Shown: positions 44,180 through 52,813, counted from the first letter of the stretch. The stretch is DNA of 54,063 nt from Vallitaleaceae bacterium (GCA_028277605.1 JANQFZ010000012.1:1-54063); one strand, 5' to 3'. A program made the numbers and translations. Notes: a model not told the origin generated them from the letters alone.

Positions 44180-44935
44180 TTAATCAACCTGATTGGGTTT
44201 GTCATACCCATAAATATCATAGATTTCATCTGTGTAGATATTTTTTTCTTGATAGACAATGAGAGGAGCTTCTACCTTTAGCATAGGGCGACCATGTCTT
44301 ACAGCTTCTATTAAAACCATATTAGGCTCTTTATCCCTATAAGGATAAACCAACCGCATTCTTTTAGGCTCAAGCTTATATTTAGTTAGGAGTGTCATCA
44401 GCTGAACCAGTCTTTGGGGTCTATGCACAATATAAAAACGCCCTCCTACTTTTAGGAGTAAAGAGGCATTATTGATAACATCTTCAAGATTACAGAGTAT
44501 TTCATGTCTTGCTATAGCTTTTGGTGAAAACGTGTTAGTTAGACCTTTTCCTATAGTCATATAGGGCGGATTTGATGCTATTACATCAAAACTAGATAAA
44601 GGAAACAGCTGACCTGCTTCCTTTAAATCGCCTTGTATAATGTTAACTTTATGTTCCAAACCATTCATAGCTACACTTCTTTTGGCCATGTCGGCGCTTT
44701 CAGCTTGAATTTCCAACCCCGTGAAGGAACGCCCTTTAGTCTTTGCTTCTAATAGAATGGGTATAATGCCTGTACCCGTTCCTAAGTCTAATACATTTTC
44801 ATTCTCTTTAACTTCTATAAATCCTGTTAATAACACCGCATCCATGCCAAAACAAAACTTTTTAGGATGCTGAATGATCTTATATCCTTTTCTGTGTAAG
44901 TCATCAACTCTTTCATCATGCTTACGTATTGTCAT
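44180..44935 (-). CDS. yabB: tRNA1(Val) A37 N6-methyltransferase-like protein
   Basis: A 251-residue class I SAM methyltransferase of the YabB/TrmN6 group. The SAM loop is LDLGTGTGIIPILL and the catalytic N6-adenine motif is NPPY followed by MTIGKG. The FCFGMDAVLL block near the N-terminus is typical. GAGGGAT precedes the ATG. In B. subtilis the same gene lies between ricT/yabA and rsmI; here yabA is absent. Confidence 0.9.
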   Translation of the reverse strand: MTIRKHDERVDDLHRKGYKIIQHPKKFCFGMDAVLLTGFIEVKENENVLDLGTGTGIIPILLEAKTKGRSFTGLEIQAESADMAKRSVAMNGLEHKVNIIQGDLKEAGQLFPLSSFDVIASNPPYMTIGKGLTNTFSPKAIARHEILCNLEDVINNASLLLKVGGRFYIVHRPQRLVQLMTLLTKYKLEPKRMRLVYPYRDKEPNMVLIEAVRHGRPMLKVEAPLIVYQEKNIYTDEIYDIYGYDKPNQVD

Positions 44936-44950
44936 GTCTTTTAATCCCTC

Positions 44951-45856
44951 TTATTTTTTTCTTTCTTTTTCTTCCATCTCTTGTAACTCTTCTAGCTCTG
45001 CCATATCTTCATCACTAATTTGAACGTTTTCTTTCTTATTTGTTTTCTTAAACTTCAGATCGTCTGCTTTATATTCTATAATTTCAGGATCGCCATCTTT
45101 CTTTCTTATTACAACTTTTACAAGCTGTCTTATGACATTGACATTAATTACTTCCCCATTTTCATCACTTGGGGTTATCACGATATCACCAATATTGGGT
45201 AATGTTTTGTTAATATGTTCATAAGTATCTTCTTCATATCTTAAACAACACATCAATCGACCACATACACCCGAGATTTTAGTTGGGTTTAGTGATAAAT
45301 TTTGCTCCTTAGCCATCTTGATGGACACTGGTTGGAATTCACTTAAATGACTATGGCAGCATAATGGACGTCCACATATCCCTACACTTCCTATCATTTT
45401 TGTTTCATCCCTAACTCCGATTTGTCTAAGCTCTATCCTTGTCTTAAAGACGGAAGCCAAATCTTTAACTAGTTCTCTAAAATCAATTCTTCCATCCGCA
45501 GTAAAATAAAATAAAAGCTTATTATTATCAAAGGTATATTCTGAACCAACTAGCTTCATCTCTAATTGATGTTTTTCTATTTTCTTAAGGCATATAGAAT
45601 AGGCTTCTTTCTCTTTTTCACTATTTTTTTGTGCTCGTTGTTCATCTTCTGCCGTAGCAACTCTGATAACCTTTTTTAGAGGTTGTATGACCTCTTGCTC
45701 GGTTACTTCTTTAGGTGCTATAACAACAAGACCATATTCTATTCCTCTTACAGTCTCTACTATAACATTATCTCTAACATTTATTTCTAAATCACCGGGA
45801 TCAAAATAATATATTTTGCCAGCTTTTCTAAACCTAACTCCAATAACCTTGATCAT
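44951..45856 (-). CDS. ricT: PSP1 family protein RicT (YaaT)
   Basis: A 301-residue cytoplasmic protein. The PSP1 domain contains the conserved cysteines CGRPLCC and CGRLMCC, which in the B. subtilis RicA-RicF-RicT complex help hold iron-sulfur clusters. That complex affects RNase Y mRNA processing and sporulation. The C-terminus is a charged Lys/Glu tail. AAAGGAG precedes the ATG. It lies directly after holB as in Bacillus. Confidence 0.93.
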   Translation of the reverse strand: MIKVIGVRFRKAGKIYYFDPGDLEINVRDNVIVETVRGIEYGLVVIAPKEVTEQEVIQPLKKVIRVATAEDEQRAQKNSEKEKEAYSICLKKIEKHQLEMKLVGSEYTFDNNKLLFYFTADGRIDFRELVKDLASVFKTRIELRQIGVRDETKMIGSVGICGRPLCCHSHLSEFQPVSIKMAKEQNLSLNPTKISGVCGRLMCCLRYEEDTYEHINKTLPNIGDIVITPSDENGEVINVNVIRQLVKVVIRKKDGDPEIIEYKADDLKFKKTNKKENVQISDEDMAELEELQEMEEKERKK

Positions 45857-45882
45857 CTTAACACTCCTTTATCGAATCGTTT

Positions 45883-46881
45883 TTATAACGTTATATTGTT
45901 TTTTATATGAATTAACAGCATTTCTACTAAGAGCTGGAAGTTAACATTATAATTTAATTTGTTTTTTGTCTTAACGAGTTCTTCTAAAATATTACCAATT
46001 TTATCGTAGGATAAACGTTTGGCCTGCTGGAACAAAAGATTATATTTATCTTTATGAATAAGATACTGCTTAGAATTTAAAGACTTTATGATAAAAAGAT
46101 CTCTAAACCACGAAATAAATAGTTCTATCACTTCATCAAATACCTCTTTGAAGGATTCAAGCGCTTTTTGAGAATTAAATATCTGATACATATCTGAATC
46201 AAATAATTGCTGTATAACTTGAATACAGGCTTCTCTCATATCCAAAAATGTACTTGTATTAACCAATTCATGAACTCTGCCTATTCTTCCCTGTGAAAAA
46301 GAGACATATAAATCTGCCTGAGATCCTGGTATATGTAGCTCATTTATTATATACTTTAACATCTCATTATCTGCAATAGGTTTTAACGTTAATATAACAC
46401 ATCTAGATAGTATAGTTGGTAAGAATTTATTTTTATTATTGGATAACAATAGTATTCTAGCATAAGCAGGCGGTTCTTCCATCGTCTTCAATAACGCATT
46501 CTGTGCCTGCTCTGTCATTGTATCAGCATTGTCTATAATATATATTTTATAAGTGTATTGATAGGGCTTGATATTAATATCCTTATTAATCTGTTCTCTA
46601 ATATCATCCACACCGATACCTTTCTTTTTTGAAGGTGAAACCATAATGACATCAGGATGATTGCCTGAGTCAAATGCTCTACAAGATACACAAGTATCAC
46701 AGGGAGCATTCATTGTTTGCTCGCATTGTAATGCTTTTGCGAATGTCATCGCCACAGTCATCTTACCCATGCCCTTTTGTCCATCAATAATATAGGCATG
46801 TGCTATCCTATCCTTTTCTATAGCATTTTGAATATGTTTTATAATTTCTTTTTGTCCAATCATGTCTTTAAAAGTATACAT
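45883..46881 (-). CDS. holB: DNA polymerase III subunit delta-prime
   Basis: A 332-residue AAA+ clamp-loader subunit. GQKGMGKMT is the P-loop, a zinc module has one cysteine followed by CDTCVSC, and NADTMTEQAQNALLKTMEEPP is the Walker B/sensor region. The start is the ATG at 46881 with GAGG a few bases upstream; the GTG at 46899 would place that ribosome site inside the gene. It follows yaaR in the conserved cluster. Confidence 0.93.
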   Translation of the reverse strand: MYTFKDMIGQKEIIKHIQNAIEKDRIAHAYIIDGQKGMGKMTVAMTFAKALQCEQTMNAPCDTCVSCRAFDSGNHPDVIMVSPSKKKGIGVDDIREQINKDINIKPYQYTYKIYIIDNADTMTEQAQNALLKTMEEPPAYARILLLSNNKNKFLPTILSRCVILTLKPIADNEMLKYIINELHIPGSQADLYVSFSQGRIGRVHELVNTSTFLDMREACIQVIQQLFDSDMYQIFNSQKALESFKEVFDEVIELFISWFRDLFIIKSLNSKQYLIHKDKYNLLFQQAKRLSYDKIGNILEELVKTKNKLNYNVNFQLLVEMLLIHIKNNITL

Positions 46882-47071
46882 TGATTCCTCACTCTTCACG
46901 CGTTAAATCTATTAAGTATTTATCCATGTCTATCGTCTATATGAATTTATCTTAAAAATTATTACTTTTGTAACCTTGGGATTAATCTAAAGGATATAAT
47001 ATTAATATTGTAATATAAAATAATTAAATAAGCTAGTACAAATATTTTCTTCAGACCAATGAGGCGTATAT
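46882..47071. other. Gap between yaaR terminator and holB
   Basis: About 190 AT-rich bases with no gene. Because a terminator ends the upstream genes here, holB-ricT-yabB-rsmI probably has its own promoter in this gap, though no clear boxes were found. Confidence 0.4.
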
Positions 47072-47095
47072 AAAAAAACCAGCTTACGCTGGTTT
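47072..47095 (-). terminator. Terminator after yaaR
   Basis: AAACCAGC/GCTGGTTT (47076-47083 and 47088-47095) with a TTAC-type loop and seven T on the minus strand. It overlaps the last bases of yaaR. Confidence 0.82.
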
Positions 47096-47537
47096 ATGTG
47101 ATAATATCAAGAATCAAACCCTTTATCTCATCTACTTTATCTAGTATCGTCATATGATTTTTCTCGTCTTTTATTAACTCTTGAGCAAGTTCATCTAGAT
47201 TGCTGTCTACTTTTTTAATAATACCATAAACTCGATGTCTGCCTCTTCTGTCTAAAAAGTTTTCTCTAGAAAAGTGATGAGAATGTGTTGTCACTTCATA
47301 AAAGAAATCTTTTATCAACTCTCTATACCGTTTCATATCTTTTATATCCGTGTGCTTAGCAATTTTATTCCCTTGCTCTGTTATGTGATGAACCATTGTA
47401 CTTAATTTTTCTTTTAGCTCTGAGGTATCTATTTTACTTAAAAGAGTAAACTTAAAATCAGGTTCTACTTTTTGATCTGATGTTCTAACAACATCATTAA
47501 TATTGGGCATCTGGAGTGCATTGACTTTAACATCCAT
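47094..47537 (-). CDS. yaaR: YaaR family protein (DUF327)
   Basis: A 147-residue helical protein. The middle RYRELIKDFFYEVTTHSHHFSRENFLDRRGRHRVY is the DUF327 core. Its function is unknown. CGGAGGG precedes the ATG. It is located between darA and holB, exactly as yaaR in B. subtilis, which supports the call. Confidence 0.9.
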   Translation of the reverse strand: MDVKVNALQMPNINDVVRTSDQKVEPDFKFTLLSKIDTSELKEKLSTMVHHITEQGNKIAKHTDIKDMKRYRELIKDFFYEVTTHSHHFSRENFLDRRGRHRVYGIIKKVDSNLDELAQELIKDEKNHMTILDKVDEIKGLILDIIT

Positions 47538-47561
47538 TCTTTTTCCCTCCGCAAGTCAATC

Positions 47562-47891
47562 TTAAATCTTAATAAATTGATCAATATCTAAAACAAATAT
47601 AGTTGCGCCACCAACGGTTACTTCTATAGGATATGGAACAAAACCTTCTGCAATACTTGAAGCAGGAGGATTCAATAAGCTTAACTGCTTATTCGTTTTA
47701 CATTGTTCACTTATGATATTAATTACATCCTCTACTTTATCCTTTTGAACACCAACAAAAATTGTGGTGTTGCCAGTCTTTAAAAAACCGCCTGTACTAG
47801 CCAGTTTTGTAGCCATATATCCTGCATTAGCTAATTTTTCAGTTAGTTTATGGGAATCTTCATCATTGATAACTGCTAATACTAATTTCAA
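47562..47891 (-). CDS. darA: Cyclic di-AMP receptor DarA (PII-like)
   Basis: A 109-residue PII-like protein that binds cyclic di-AMP. KLASTGGFLKTGNTT is the diagnostic ligand-binding segment. I start at the TTG at 47891, which follows GGGGGTGA and gives exactly the length of B. subtilis DarA; the ATG at 47906 would put the ribosome site inside the gene. It lies between tmk and yaaR. What DarA controls is still unclear. Confidence 0.92.
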   Translation of the reverse strand: MKLVLAVINDEDSHKLTEKLANAGYMATKLASTGGFLKTGNTTIFVGVQKDKVEDVINIISEQCKTNKQLSLLNPPASSIAEGFVPYPIEVTVGGATIFVLDIDQFIKI

Positions 47892-48144
47892 ATCATTCAC
47901 CCCCATACATCATTTATATCGGAAAAATAAGATGAAATCCTTAATGTATTACGCTCACTACCATCATTCATTACCATCCTACATTTTGTAATTCATTTTT
48001 TAGTCTTTGTTGAATGGATGCTATATAAAGTCTAAAGTTATCTAATGCATCAAAATAGAATACCCTATACTAATAGTATATCAAGTTTATTACGTTTCGT
48101 CTAGGTTTCTAATAATTTGATATTTGTTGTAAATAAAAACCGTA

Positions 48145-48783
48145 TTAGTGATCGGCTAAGTACTTTTGAACATAACTTAAGATTTCTTGATGAACTTCTT
48201 CAATAGATTTAGTGGCATTCACAACTTTTATTCGCTTTGATTCTTTTCTGGATAACGCAAGAAAACCTTCACCAACTTTTTTATAAAAATTGGACCTTTG
48301 CAATTCTAATCGATCTAAATCTCTTTGTTCTTTTTTTCTCTTAAGTCCTTCATCTGCTTGTAGGTTTAGCAGAATAGTTAAATCTGGTTCTAAGCCACCG
48401 GTTGCATATCGGTTAATGACGCTTACAGCTTCTACACCTAACCCTCTTCCGATTCCCTGATAAACAAGAGAAGAATCTACATATCGGTCGCAAATAACAA
48501 TTTTATTTTGTTCTAAGGCAGGCTTTATTAATTGCTGAACATGCTGTGCTCTTGCGGCAGCATATAAAAGAGTCTCTGTCATATCACACATTTCCATATA
48601 TGCTTTGTCTAAAATTATTTCCCGTATAACTTCACTAATAACCGTTCCTCCCGGTTCTCTTGTGAGTAATACATCATAATTATTAGATGCTAAATACGTA
48701 TTTAACAAATCAATTTGAGTGGATTTTCCTGACCCATCTGCGCCTTCTATCGTTATAAATAAGCCATTCACTTCAGCATTCAT
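48145..48783 (-). CDS. tmk: Thymidylate kinase
   Basis: A 212-residue dTMP kinase. The P-loop GADGSGKS is at 14-21, LTREPGG is the DR(E)-type substrate loop, CDRYVDSSLVYQG and a lid with basic residues follow. The ribosome site AAAGG is close to the ATG, so the start could shift by a few codons. A 240-bp gap separates it from darA. Confidence 0.95.
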   Translation of the reverse strand: MNAEVNGLFITIEGADGSGKSTQIDLLNTYLASNNYDVLLTREPGGTVISEVIREIILDKAYMEMCDMTETLLYAAARAQHVQQLIKPALEQNKIVICDRYVDSSLVYQGIGRGLGVEAVSVINRYATGGLEPDLTILLNLQADEGLKRKKEQRDLDRLELQRSNFYKKVGEGFLALSRKESKRIKVVNATKSIEEVHQEILSYVQKYLADH

Positions 48784-48818
48784 CCTTTCGTAGCTTATGT
48801 TTTATTTGTGTTAAATAT

Positions 48819-50237
48819 TTATCCTTCTATAATTTGTATCATTTCGCCACTGGTATCTTTCATTCCTAATATTGATATACCCTGTTTAATAGACTTCCTA
48901 ATTATACGAGTCATTTCTTTAGTTACTATTTCACCAGGAACTATTAAAGGTATACCCGGTGGAAATGGTATAACAAATTCACCTACAGCTTGTCCTATAC
49001 TATCCTTTAAATGTACAAGCTTTTTATCTTTTTGAAGAGCTTCACTGGGTAAGTACTTAGATTCTAATGGTACCATAAAAAAAGGCTTCGTGTTATGTTT
49101 CAAGTGAAGCTCATCATCTATATGAAGCAATGCTTTTGTAAGCTTTTCTATACCCAGACTTGTATCGCTTACAGATGTTAAAGCTATCATATGATTAAGG
49201 CTAGATAGTTCAACCTGAATTTGATACATCTCTCTCAGCTTATTATCTAACACTATACCATTCATATTTGCATTTGTACATATGAGAACTATTTTAGAGA
49301 TATCTATATCATAGACAGCCATTCTTCCGATACAGTCATCATTCAATAGCTTTAAGCAGCTTAAATTCTCTGCCAGTACTTGCCTGTACTTCATTAATAG
49401 ATTAAAGTAAGAATGGAAGAGTTCTCTTCCATGTTGTTTTAGTAAATGACAGCAGTGATCTAGACCACTTAATAGTATATAAGACGGACTACTACTTTGA
49501 TAAATGGATAACTGCTGGCTGATTTCATACCAATTAATTTTGCTGCTTTTTATATGCAGCATGGCACTCTGTGTATAGGCTGGTAAAGTCTTATGTGTGC
49601 TTTGAATTACTATATCCGCTCCCATTTCTAAGGCTGTTTTTGGAAAGCGTGGGTGAAACTTAAAATGAGATCCATGAGCTTCGTCAACAAATAGAATGAC
49701 ATTATTGTGATGAACAATCTTTGCAATCTGTTCTATATCCGATACTATGCCTTCATAGGTGGGACTGGTTATAACCATCATTTTTATTGAATCATTGTCC
49801 TTAAGAATTGTCTCAATCTGATTAGAAGATATGCCTCCTGCTATTCCCGTATTGGGGTTGATTTCAGGGTAACAGTAAATTGGTTTTAATTGATGAATAA
49901 TAATGGCATTATAGACTGCTCTATGACAGTTACGAGCTATGAGGATAGAATCTCCAGGATGGCAAACCGCTGATATAGTAGAAAGAATACCCCCTGTACT
50001 ACCATTAACCAAAAAGTAGGTCTTATCGGCTCCAAATAAATCTGCGGCCTTTTCCTGTGCCTCTTTAATTATTGTCTTTGGATGATGAAGATTATCCGTT
50101 CCTTTTACCTCAGTGACATCTATTTGATGGATATCATTAAGTTTTAAATGCCTACCAAACTTATGACCAGGCATGTGAAATGGATAATTCCTCATACTGT
50201 ATGCTCTTAATGTTTCGGAAAGTAGTTGTTCTTTCAT
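48819..50237 (-). CDS. Orn/Lys/Arg decarboxylase family protein (YaaO-like)
   Basis: A 472-residue PLP enzyme of fold-type I. The PLP lysine is in STHKTLPAYTQ, and DEAHGSH carries the aspartate that binds the pyridine nitrogen. FHMPGHKFG is the N-terminal signature and FPPGIPLIVPGE the C-terminal one. It could make cadaverine, putrescine or agmatine; the substrate cannot be told from sequence. Its place before tmk equals that of yaaO in B. subtilis. AAGGTGAT precedes the ATG. Confidence 0.9.
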   Translation of the reverse strand: MKEQLLSETLRAYSMRNYPFHMPGHKFGRHLKLNDIHQIDVTEVKGTDNLHHPKTIIKEAQEKAADLFGADKTYFLVNGSTGGILSTISAVCHPGDSILIARNCHRAVYNAIIIHQLKPIYCYPEINPNTGIAGGISSNQIETILKDNDSIKMMVITSPTYEGIVSDIEQIAKIVHHNNVILFVDEAHGSHFKFHPRFPKTALEMGADIVIQSTHKTLPAYTQSAMLHIKSSKINWYEISQQLSIYQSSSPSYILLSGLDHCCHLLKQHGRELFHSYFNLLMKYRQVLAENLSCLKLLNDDCIGRMAVYDIDISKIVLICTNANMNGIVLDNKLREMYQIQVELSSLNHMIALTSVSDTSLGIEKLTKALLHIDDELHLKHNTKPFFMVPLESKYLPSEALQKDKKLVHLKDSIGQAVGEFVIPFPPGIPLIVPGEIVTKEMTRIIRKSIKQGISILGMKDTSGEMIQIIEG

Positions 50238-50283
50238 TATATCACCTTTATGTTATACATGTTGTTTATAAGCTATAAGTTTT

Positions 50284-50312
50284 ATTCTATATTAAAAGAT
50301 GTAGAGTTTCAA
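50284..50312 (-). promoter_or_regulatory. Probable promoter of the decarboxylase-tmk-darA-yaaR unit
   Basis: Minus strand TTGAAA (50307-50312), 17-base spacer and TAGAAT (50284-50289), about 50 bases before the first gene. Boxes deviate by one base each from consensus. Confidence 0.55.
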
Positions 50313-50408
50313 TGTAAACCATCTCAAAAGTTATTCACAAGTACATTCTTTTTTTAATATATTATCCTCAATGTTAACATAATCATACACATAAATGGTT
50401 TTAGGTCA

Positions 50409-50444
50409 TAAAAAAACAAAGAAGCTGCTACTAAGCTTCTTTGT
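50409..50444 (-). terminator. Terminator of glnB-amtB
   Basis: 11-bp arms ACAAAGAAGCT/AGCTTCTTTGT (50416-50426 and 50434-50444), then TTTTTTT on the minus strand. It lies 120 bp past amtB; nothing else is seen in the 50445-50565 stretch. Confidence 0.85.
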
Positions 50445-50565
50445 AAATGAAGAATTCCTTGTATGAGAAATATATAAGAGAATATTTATGGTTCTAAGTA
50501 ATGATATAATCAACCTGTATAAAATTCTCTCATATAAATTGATAACTAATAATATTTGGTTAATA

Positions 50566-51810
50566 TTAGTGAACATTGATACCTTTGACTTCAAAATCTG
50601 CATAGCTGTCTATACCGTGCTCTTCTATATCTAAACCAATGTTCTCTTCTTTTTTACTAACCCTTAATCCTATGGTTATATCTACTAATTTAAATATAAT
50701 ATAAGCAGATGCTAATACCCATGCGGCAACTGTAACAACACCTAGAGATTGGATACCTAATTGTTTAAAGCCTCCCCCATAGAATAAACCTAATCCAATA
50801 GCACTATCTGCTGAGAATAGACCAACACATATTGTCCCGAATGCTCCACAAATACCGTGTACCCCTATTGCTCCAACTGGATCATCTACTTTCAATTTGG
50901 TATCAATGAATTCTATACCAAACACAATAACAAAAGCAACTAACAAACCTATGATGACAGCACCAACAGGTGTAACTACTGCACATCCTGCTGTTATAGC
51001 AACCAAGCCAGCCAATGCGCCATTAAGCGTCATTGAAACATCTGGTTTCTTATACCGAATCCATGTAATAAGCATCGTAACAATAGTAGATACGGCAGCA
51101 GCTAGATTAGTATTTACAAATATTTTACTAATAGCTATAGCATCTGATGAAGAGGATGCAGCTAGCTGTGATCCAGGGTTAAACCCAAACCAACCAAACC
51201 ATAGAATAAATACTCCAAGTGCGCCTAAAGTTAAGCTATGTCCCGGTATAGCATTAGATCTGCCATCCTTAGTATATTTACCAATTCTAGGTCCTAGTAT
51301 TGATGCGCCTACTAACGCACACCATCCTCCTACGGAATGAACAACGGTTGAACCAGCAAAATCATGAAAACCTAGCTCACTTAACCAGCCTCCGCCCCAA
51401 ATCCAATGACCAGCTACGGGGTATATAATGACAGATATAAAAAAGCTGTAAACCAAATAGGCAGCAAATTTAGTTCTTTCTGCCATAGCACCTGACACAA
51501 TAGTTGCTGCTGTAGCACAGAAAACAGTTTGAAATATAAGAGCAGTATAATCTCCTGTTCCTAGAAAGAAAAAATCTGGTTTCCCTATGATTTTTCCAAT
51601 AGTGTCTCCATACATAAGACCATAACCAATAGCCCAAAACATTAACGAGCCTACCGCAAAGTCCATTATATTTTTCATAATAATATTACCTGCATTTTTA
51701 GCTCTAGTGAACCCTGTTTCTACCATTGCAAAACCCGCCTGCATGAAAAAAACCAATGCTGTTGCAATTAAAATCCATACTGTATCTAAAACCATTTTTA
51801 TTTCGTCCAT
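50566..51810 (-). CDS. amtB: Ammonium transporter
   Basis: A 414-residue Amt channel with about eleven transmembrane helices. AMVETGFTRAKNAGNIIMKN, the DFAGSTVVHSVGG segment with the first pore histidine and GVHGICGAFGTI with the second are all intact. The short C-terminal tail, which docks PII, ends ADFEVKGINVH. I start at the ATG at 51810, as GGGAGTGG lies upstream; the GTG at 51819 would overlap it. It follows glnB by 84 bp. Confidence 0.95.
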   Translation of the reverse strand: MDEIKMVLDTVWILIATALVFFMQAGFAMVETGFTRAKNAGNIIMKNIMDFAVGSLMFWAIGYGLMYGDTIGKIIGKPDFFFLGTGDYTALIFQTVFCATAATIVSGAMAERTKFAAYLVYSFFISVIIYPVAGHWIWGGGWLSELGFHDFAGSTVVHSVGGWCALVGASILGPRIGKYTKDGRSNAIPGHSLTLGALGVFILWFGWFGFNPGSQLAASSSSDAIAISKIFVNTNLAAAVSTIVTMLITWIRYKKPDVSMTLNGALAGLVAITAGCAVVTPVGAVIIGLLVAFVIVFGIEFIDTKLKVDDPVGAIGVHGICGAFGTICVGLFSADSAIGLGLFYGGGFKQLGIQSLGVVTVAAWVLASAYIIFKLVDITIGLRVSKKEENIGLDIEEHGIDSYADFEVKGINVH

Positions 51811-51893
51811 TCTATCCACTCCCTTTTATATTTTAAATAATCTATATCTATTTTTTGATAAAATTATCGGATGTACAAAGCTCACTTTCATTC

Positions 51894-52241
51894 CTACAAG
51901 GCATCAACGCCTTCTTCTCCCGTTCTTACCTTGATAACATTTTCTACAGGATATATAAATATTTTCCCATCTCCAATTTCACCAGTTCTTAATACTTTCT
52001 TCGCTACTTCTACAACCTTTTCTACTGGTACCTCACAAACGACAACTTCAATTCTTGACTTAGGAAGCAAATCAATACTATATTTGTTACCTCGATAGTA
52101 TTCTGTTTTTCCTTTCTGTAATCCACATCCAAGTACATGTGAAAATGTCATGCCTGTGATACCAATTTCATTTAGAGCTTCTTTAAGCTCTTCCACCTTA
52201 CTTGGTCTTGTAATGATATCAATTTTAGTAATTTTATTCAT
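51894..52241 (-). CDS. glnB: Nitrogen regulatory protein PII (GlnK/GlnB)
   Basis: A 115-residue PII protein. The T-loop carries YYRG, where Y49 aligns with the uridylylated Y51 of E. coli PII. VCEVPVEKVVEVAKKVLRTGEIGDGKIFIYPVE contains the B-loop and the PII C-terminal signature. It senses 2-oxoglutarate and ATP/ADP and gates AmtB, its operon partner. AGGAGGG precedes the ATG. The leader carries a conditional terminator. Confidence 0.95.
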   Translation of the reverse strand: MNKITKIDIITRPSKVEELKEALNEIGITGMTFSHVLGCGLQKGKTEYYRGNKYSIDLLPKSRIEVVVCEVPVEKVVEVAKKVLRTGEIGDGKIFIYPVENVIKVRTGEEGVDAL

Positions 52242-52273
52242 ATTTTGTCTCCCTCCTACTTTTAATTAGAAAC

Positions 52274-52314
52274 AAAAAAGGTCTACATACTCCATGTGTT
52301 GGAGTATGTAGACC
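52274..52314 (-). terminator. Leader terminator (attenuator) of glnB-amtB
   Basis: 15-bp perfect arms (52280-52294 and 52300-52314; GGTCTACATACTCCA and its complement), a 5-base loop and six T on the minus strand, located between the promoter and the glnB ribosome site. A terminator in that position must be bypassed for expression, so it is an attenuator. Confidence 0.88.
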
Positions 52315-52346
52315 ACATTGCCTACTATAAATACTTCCTTGTATTT
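52308..52346 (-). promoter_or_regulatory. ANTAR-type two-hairpin antiterminator
   Basis: In the minus-strand RNA, hairpin 1 (52346-52329) has stem AAATAC/GTATTT and loop AAGGAA. Three bases later hairpin 2 (52325-52308) has stem GTAGGC/GTCTAC and loop AATGTG. Both loops are six bases with A at position 1 and G at position 4, the recognition pattern of ANTAR-domain antiterminators. The GTCTAC arm of hairpin 2 is also part of the terminator's first arm, so the two folds exclude each other. Confidence 0.75.
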
Positions 52347-52367
52347 CATTAGTTTTGATTTGATTTA

Positions 52368-52396
52368 ATTATAGACCTTTTGATCTGCTTTGTCAA
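52368..52396 (-). promoter_or_regulatory. Sigma-A promoter of glnB-amtB
   Basis: Minus strand TTGACA (52391-52396), 17-base spacer and TATAAT (52368-52373). Both boxes are perfect, which suggests that control is exerted at the attenuator rather than at initiation. Confidence 0.85.
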
Positions 52397-52578
52397 TAAG
52401 AAAAGACAAAAACATGAAATCTCATTATATATTTGTTGCATTTGTAAGTTAATTTAAATCAGTATATACGTATAATGTTCATATTTTACATATATTTTTT
52501 GATGTTATCTGCAATATCCAAGCTTATTACTTGCATTTTCTTGTTTTAGGATTGAATGGTTTGTACATATTTTCAAAA

Positions 52579-52607
52579 TAAAAAAACGCTTATATCAAAT
52601 AAGCGTT
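52579..52607 (-). terminator. Terminator of the interrupted tRNA-Lys
   Basis: AACGCTTA/TAAGCGTT (52585-52592 and 52600-52607) followed by six or more T on the minus strand, directly after the tRNA fragment. It shows that the left side is the original 3' flank of the tRNA gene. The 52400-52578 stretch holds nothing that I recognise. Confidence 0.75.
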
Positions 52608-52614
52608 AAACTCA

Positions 52615-52658
52615 TGAGCCACCCGGGACTCGAACCCGGGACACCTGGATTAAAAGTT
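52615..52658 (-). tRNA. 3' part of tRNA-Lys(UUU), attachment site of an integrated element
   Basis: On the minus strand the sequence runs from the anticodon loop CTTTTAA (anticodon TTT, 52652-52654) through the TCCAG stem arm, the variable loop, a perfect T-arm (CCGGG-TTCGAGT-CCCGG) and the acceptor end GTGGCTCA. Upstream of the anticodon loop the sequence (TGTAA) cannot pair with TCCAG, and no D-arm or 5' acceptor half exists. The gene is therefore cut at the anticodon loop, as happens when a phage or integrative element recombines into a tRNA 3' end. The intact copy should be at the far end of the element. Confidence 0.85.
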
Positions 52659-52661
52659 ACA

Positions 52662-52675
52662 CGAACATACGTTCT
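52662..52675. promoter_or_regulatory. LexA (SOS) box 1
   Basis: CGAACATACGTTCT fits the Firmicutes LexA consensus CGAAC-N4-GTTCG with one mismatch. It abuts the attachment site, four bases from the tRNA fragment. No good promoter is attached to it on either strand. Confidence 0.65.
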
Positions 52676-52729
52676 TATTTGCTGAATCTTGTTTCTATCC
52701 AATATTTGCATATATAATCTATGGTTACA

Positions 52730-52758
52730 TTGACACGAACACACGTTCGTGATATAAT
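52730..52758 (+). promoter_or_regulatory. SOS promoter: LexA box 2 inside a perfect sigma-A promoter
   Basis: TTGACA (52730-52735), 17-base spacer and TATAAT (52753-52758). The spacer begins with the perfect LexA box CGAACACACGTTCG (52736-52749). Bound LexA would block RNA polymerase, and DNA damage would open the promoter for the 36-codon gene. Confidence 0.82.
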
Positions 52759-52813
52759 TATACTAAACAGTTAATCGCTACCTAATGGCACTTTTAATAA
52801 TGTGGGTGATAAG

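Noticed and set aside
52615..52658. A functional tRNA-Lys gene
   Set aside because: The 5' half (acceptor strand, D-arm and anticodon 5' stem) is missing, so this copy cannot make a tRNA.
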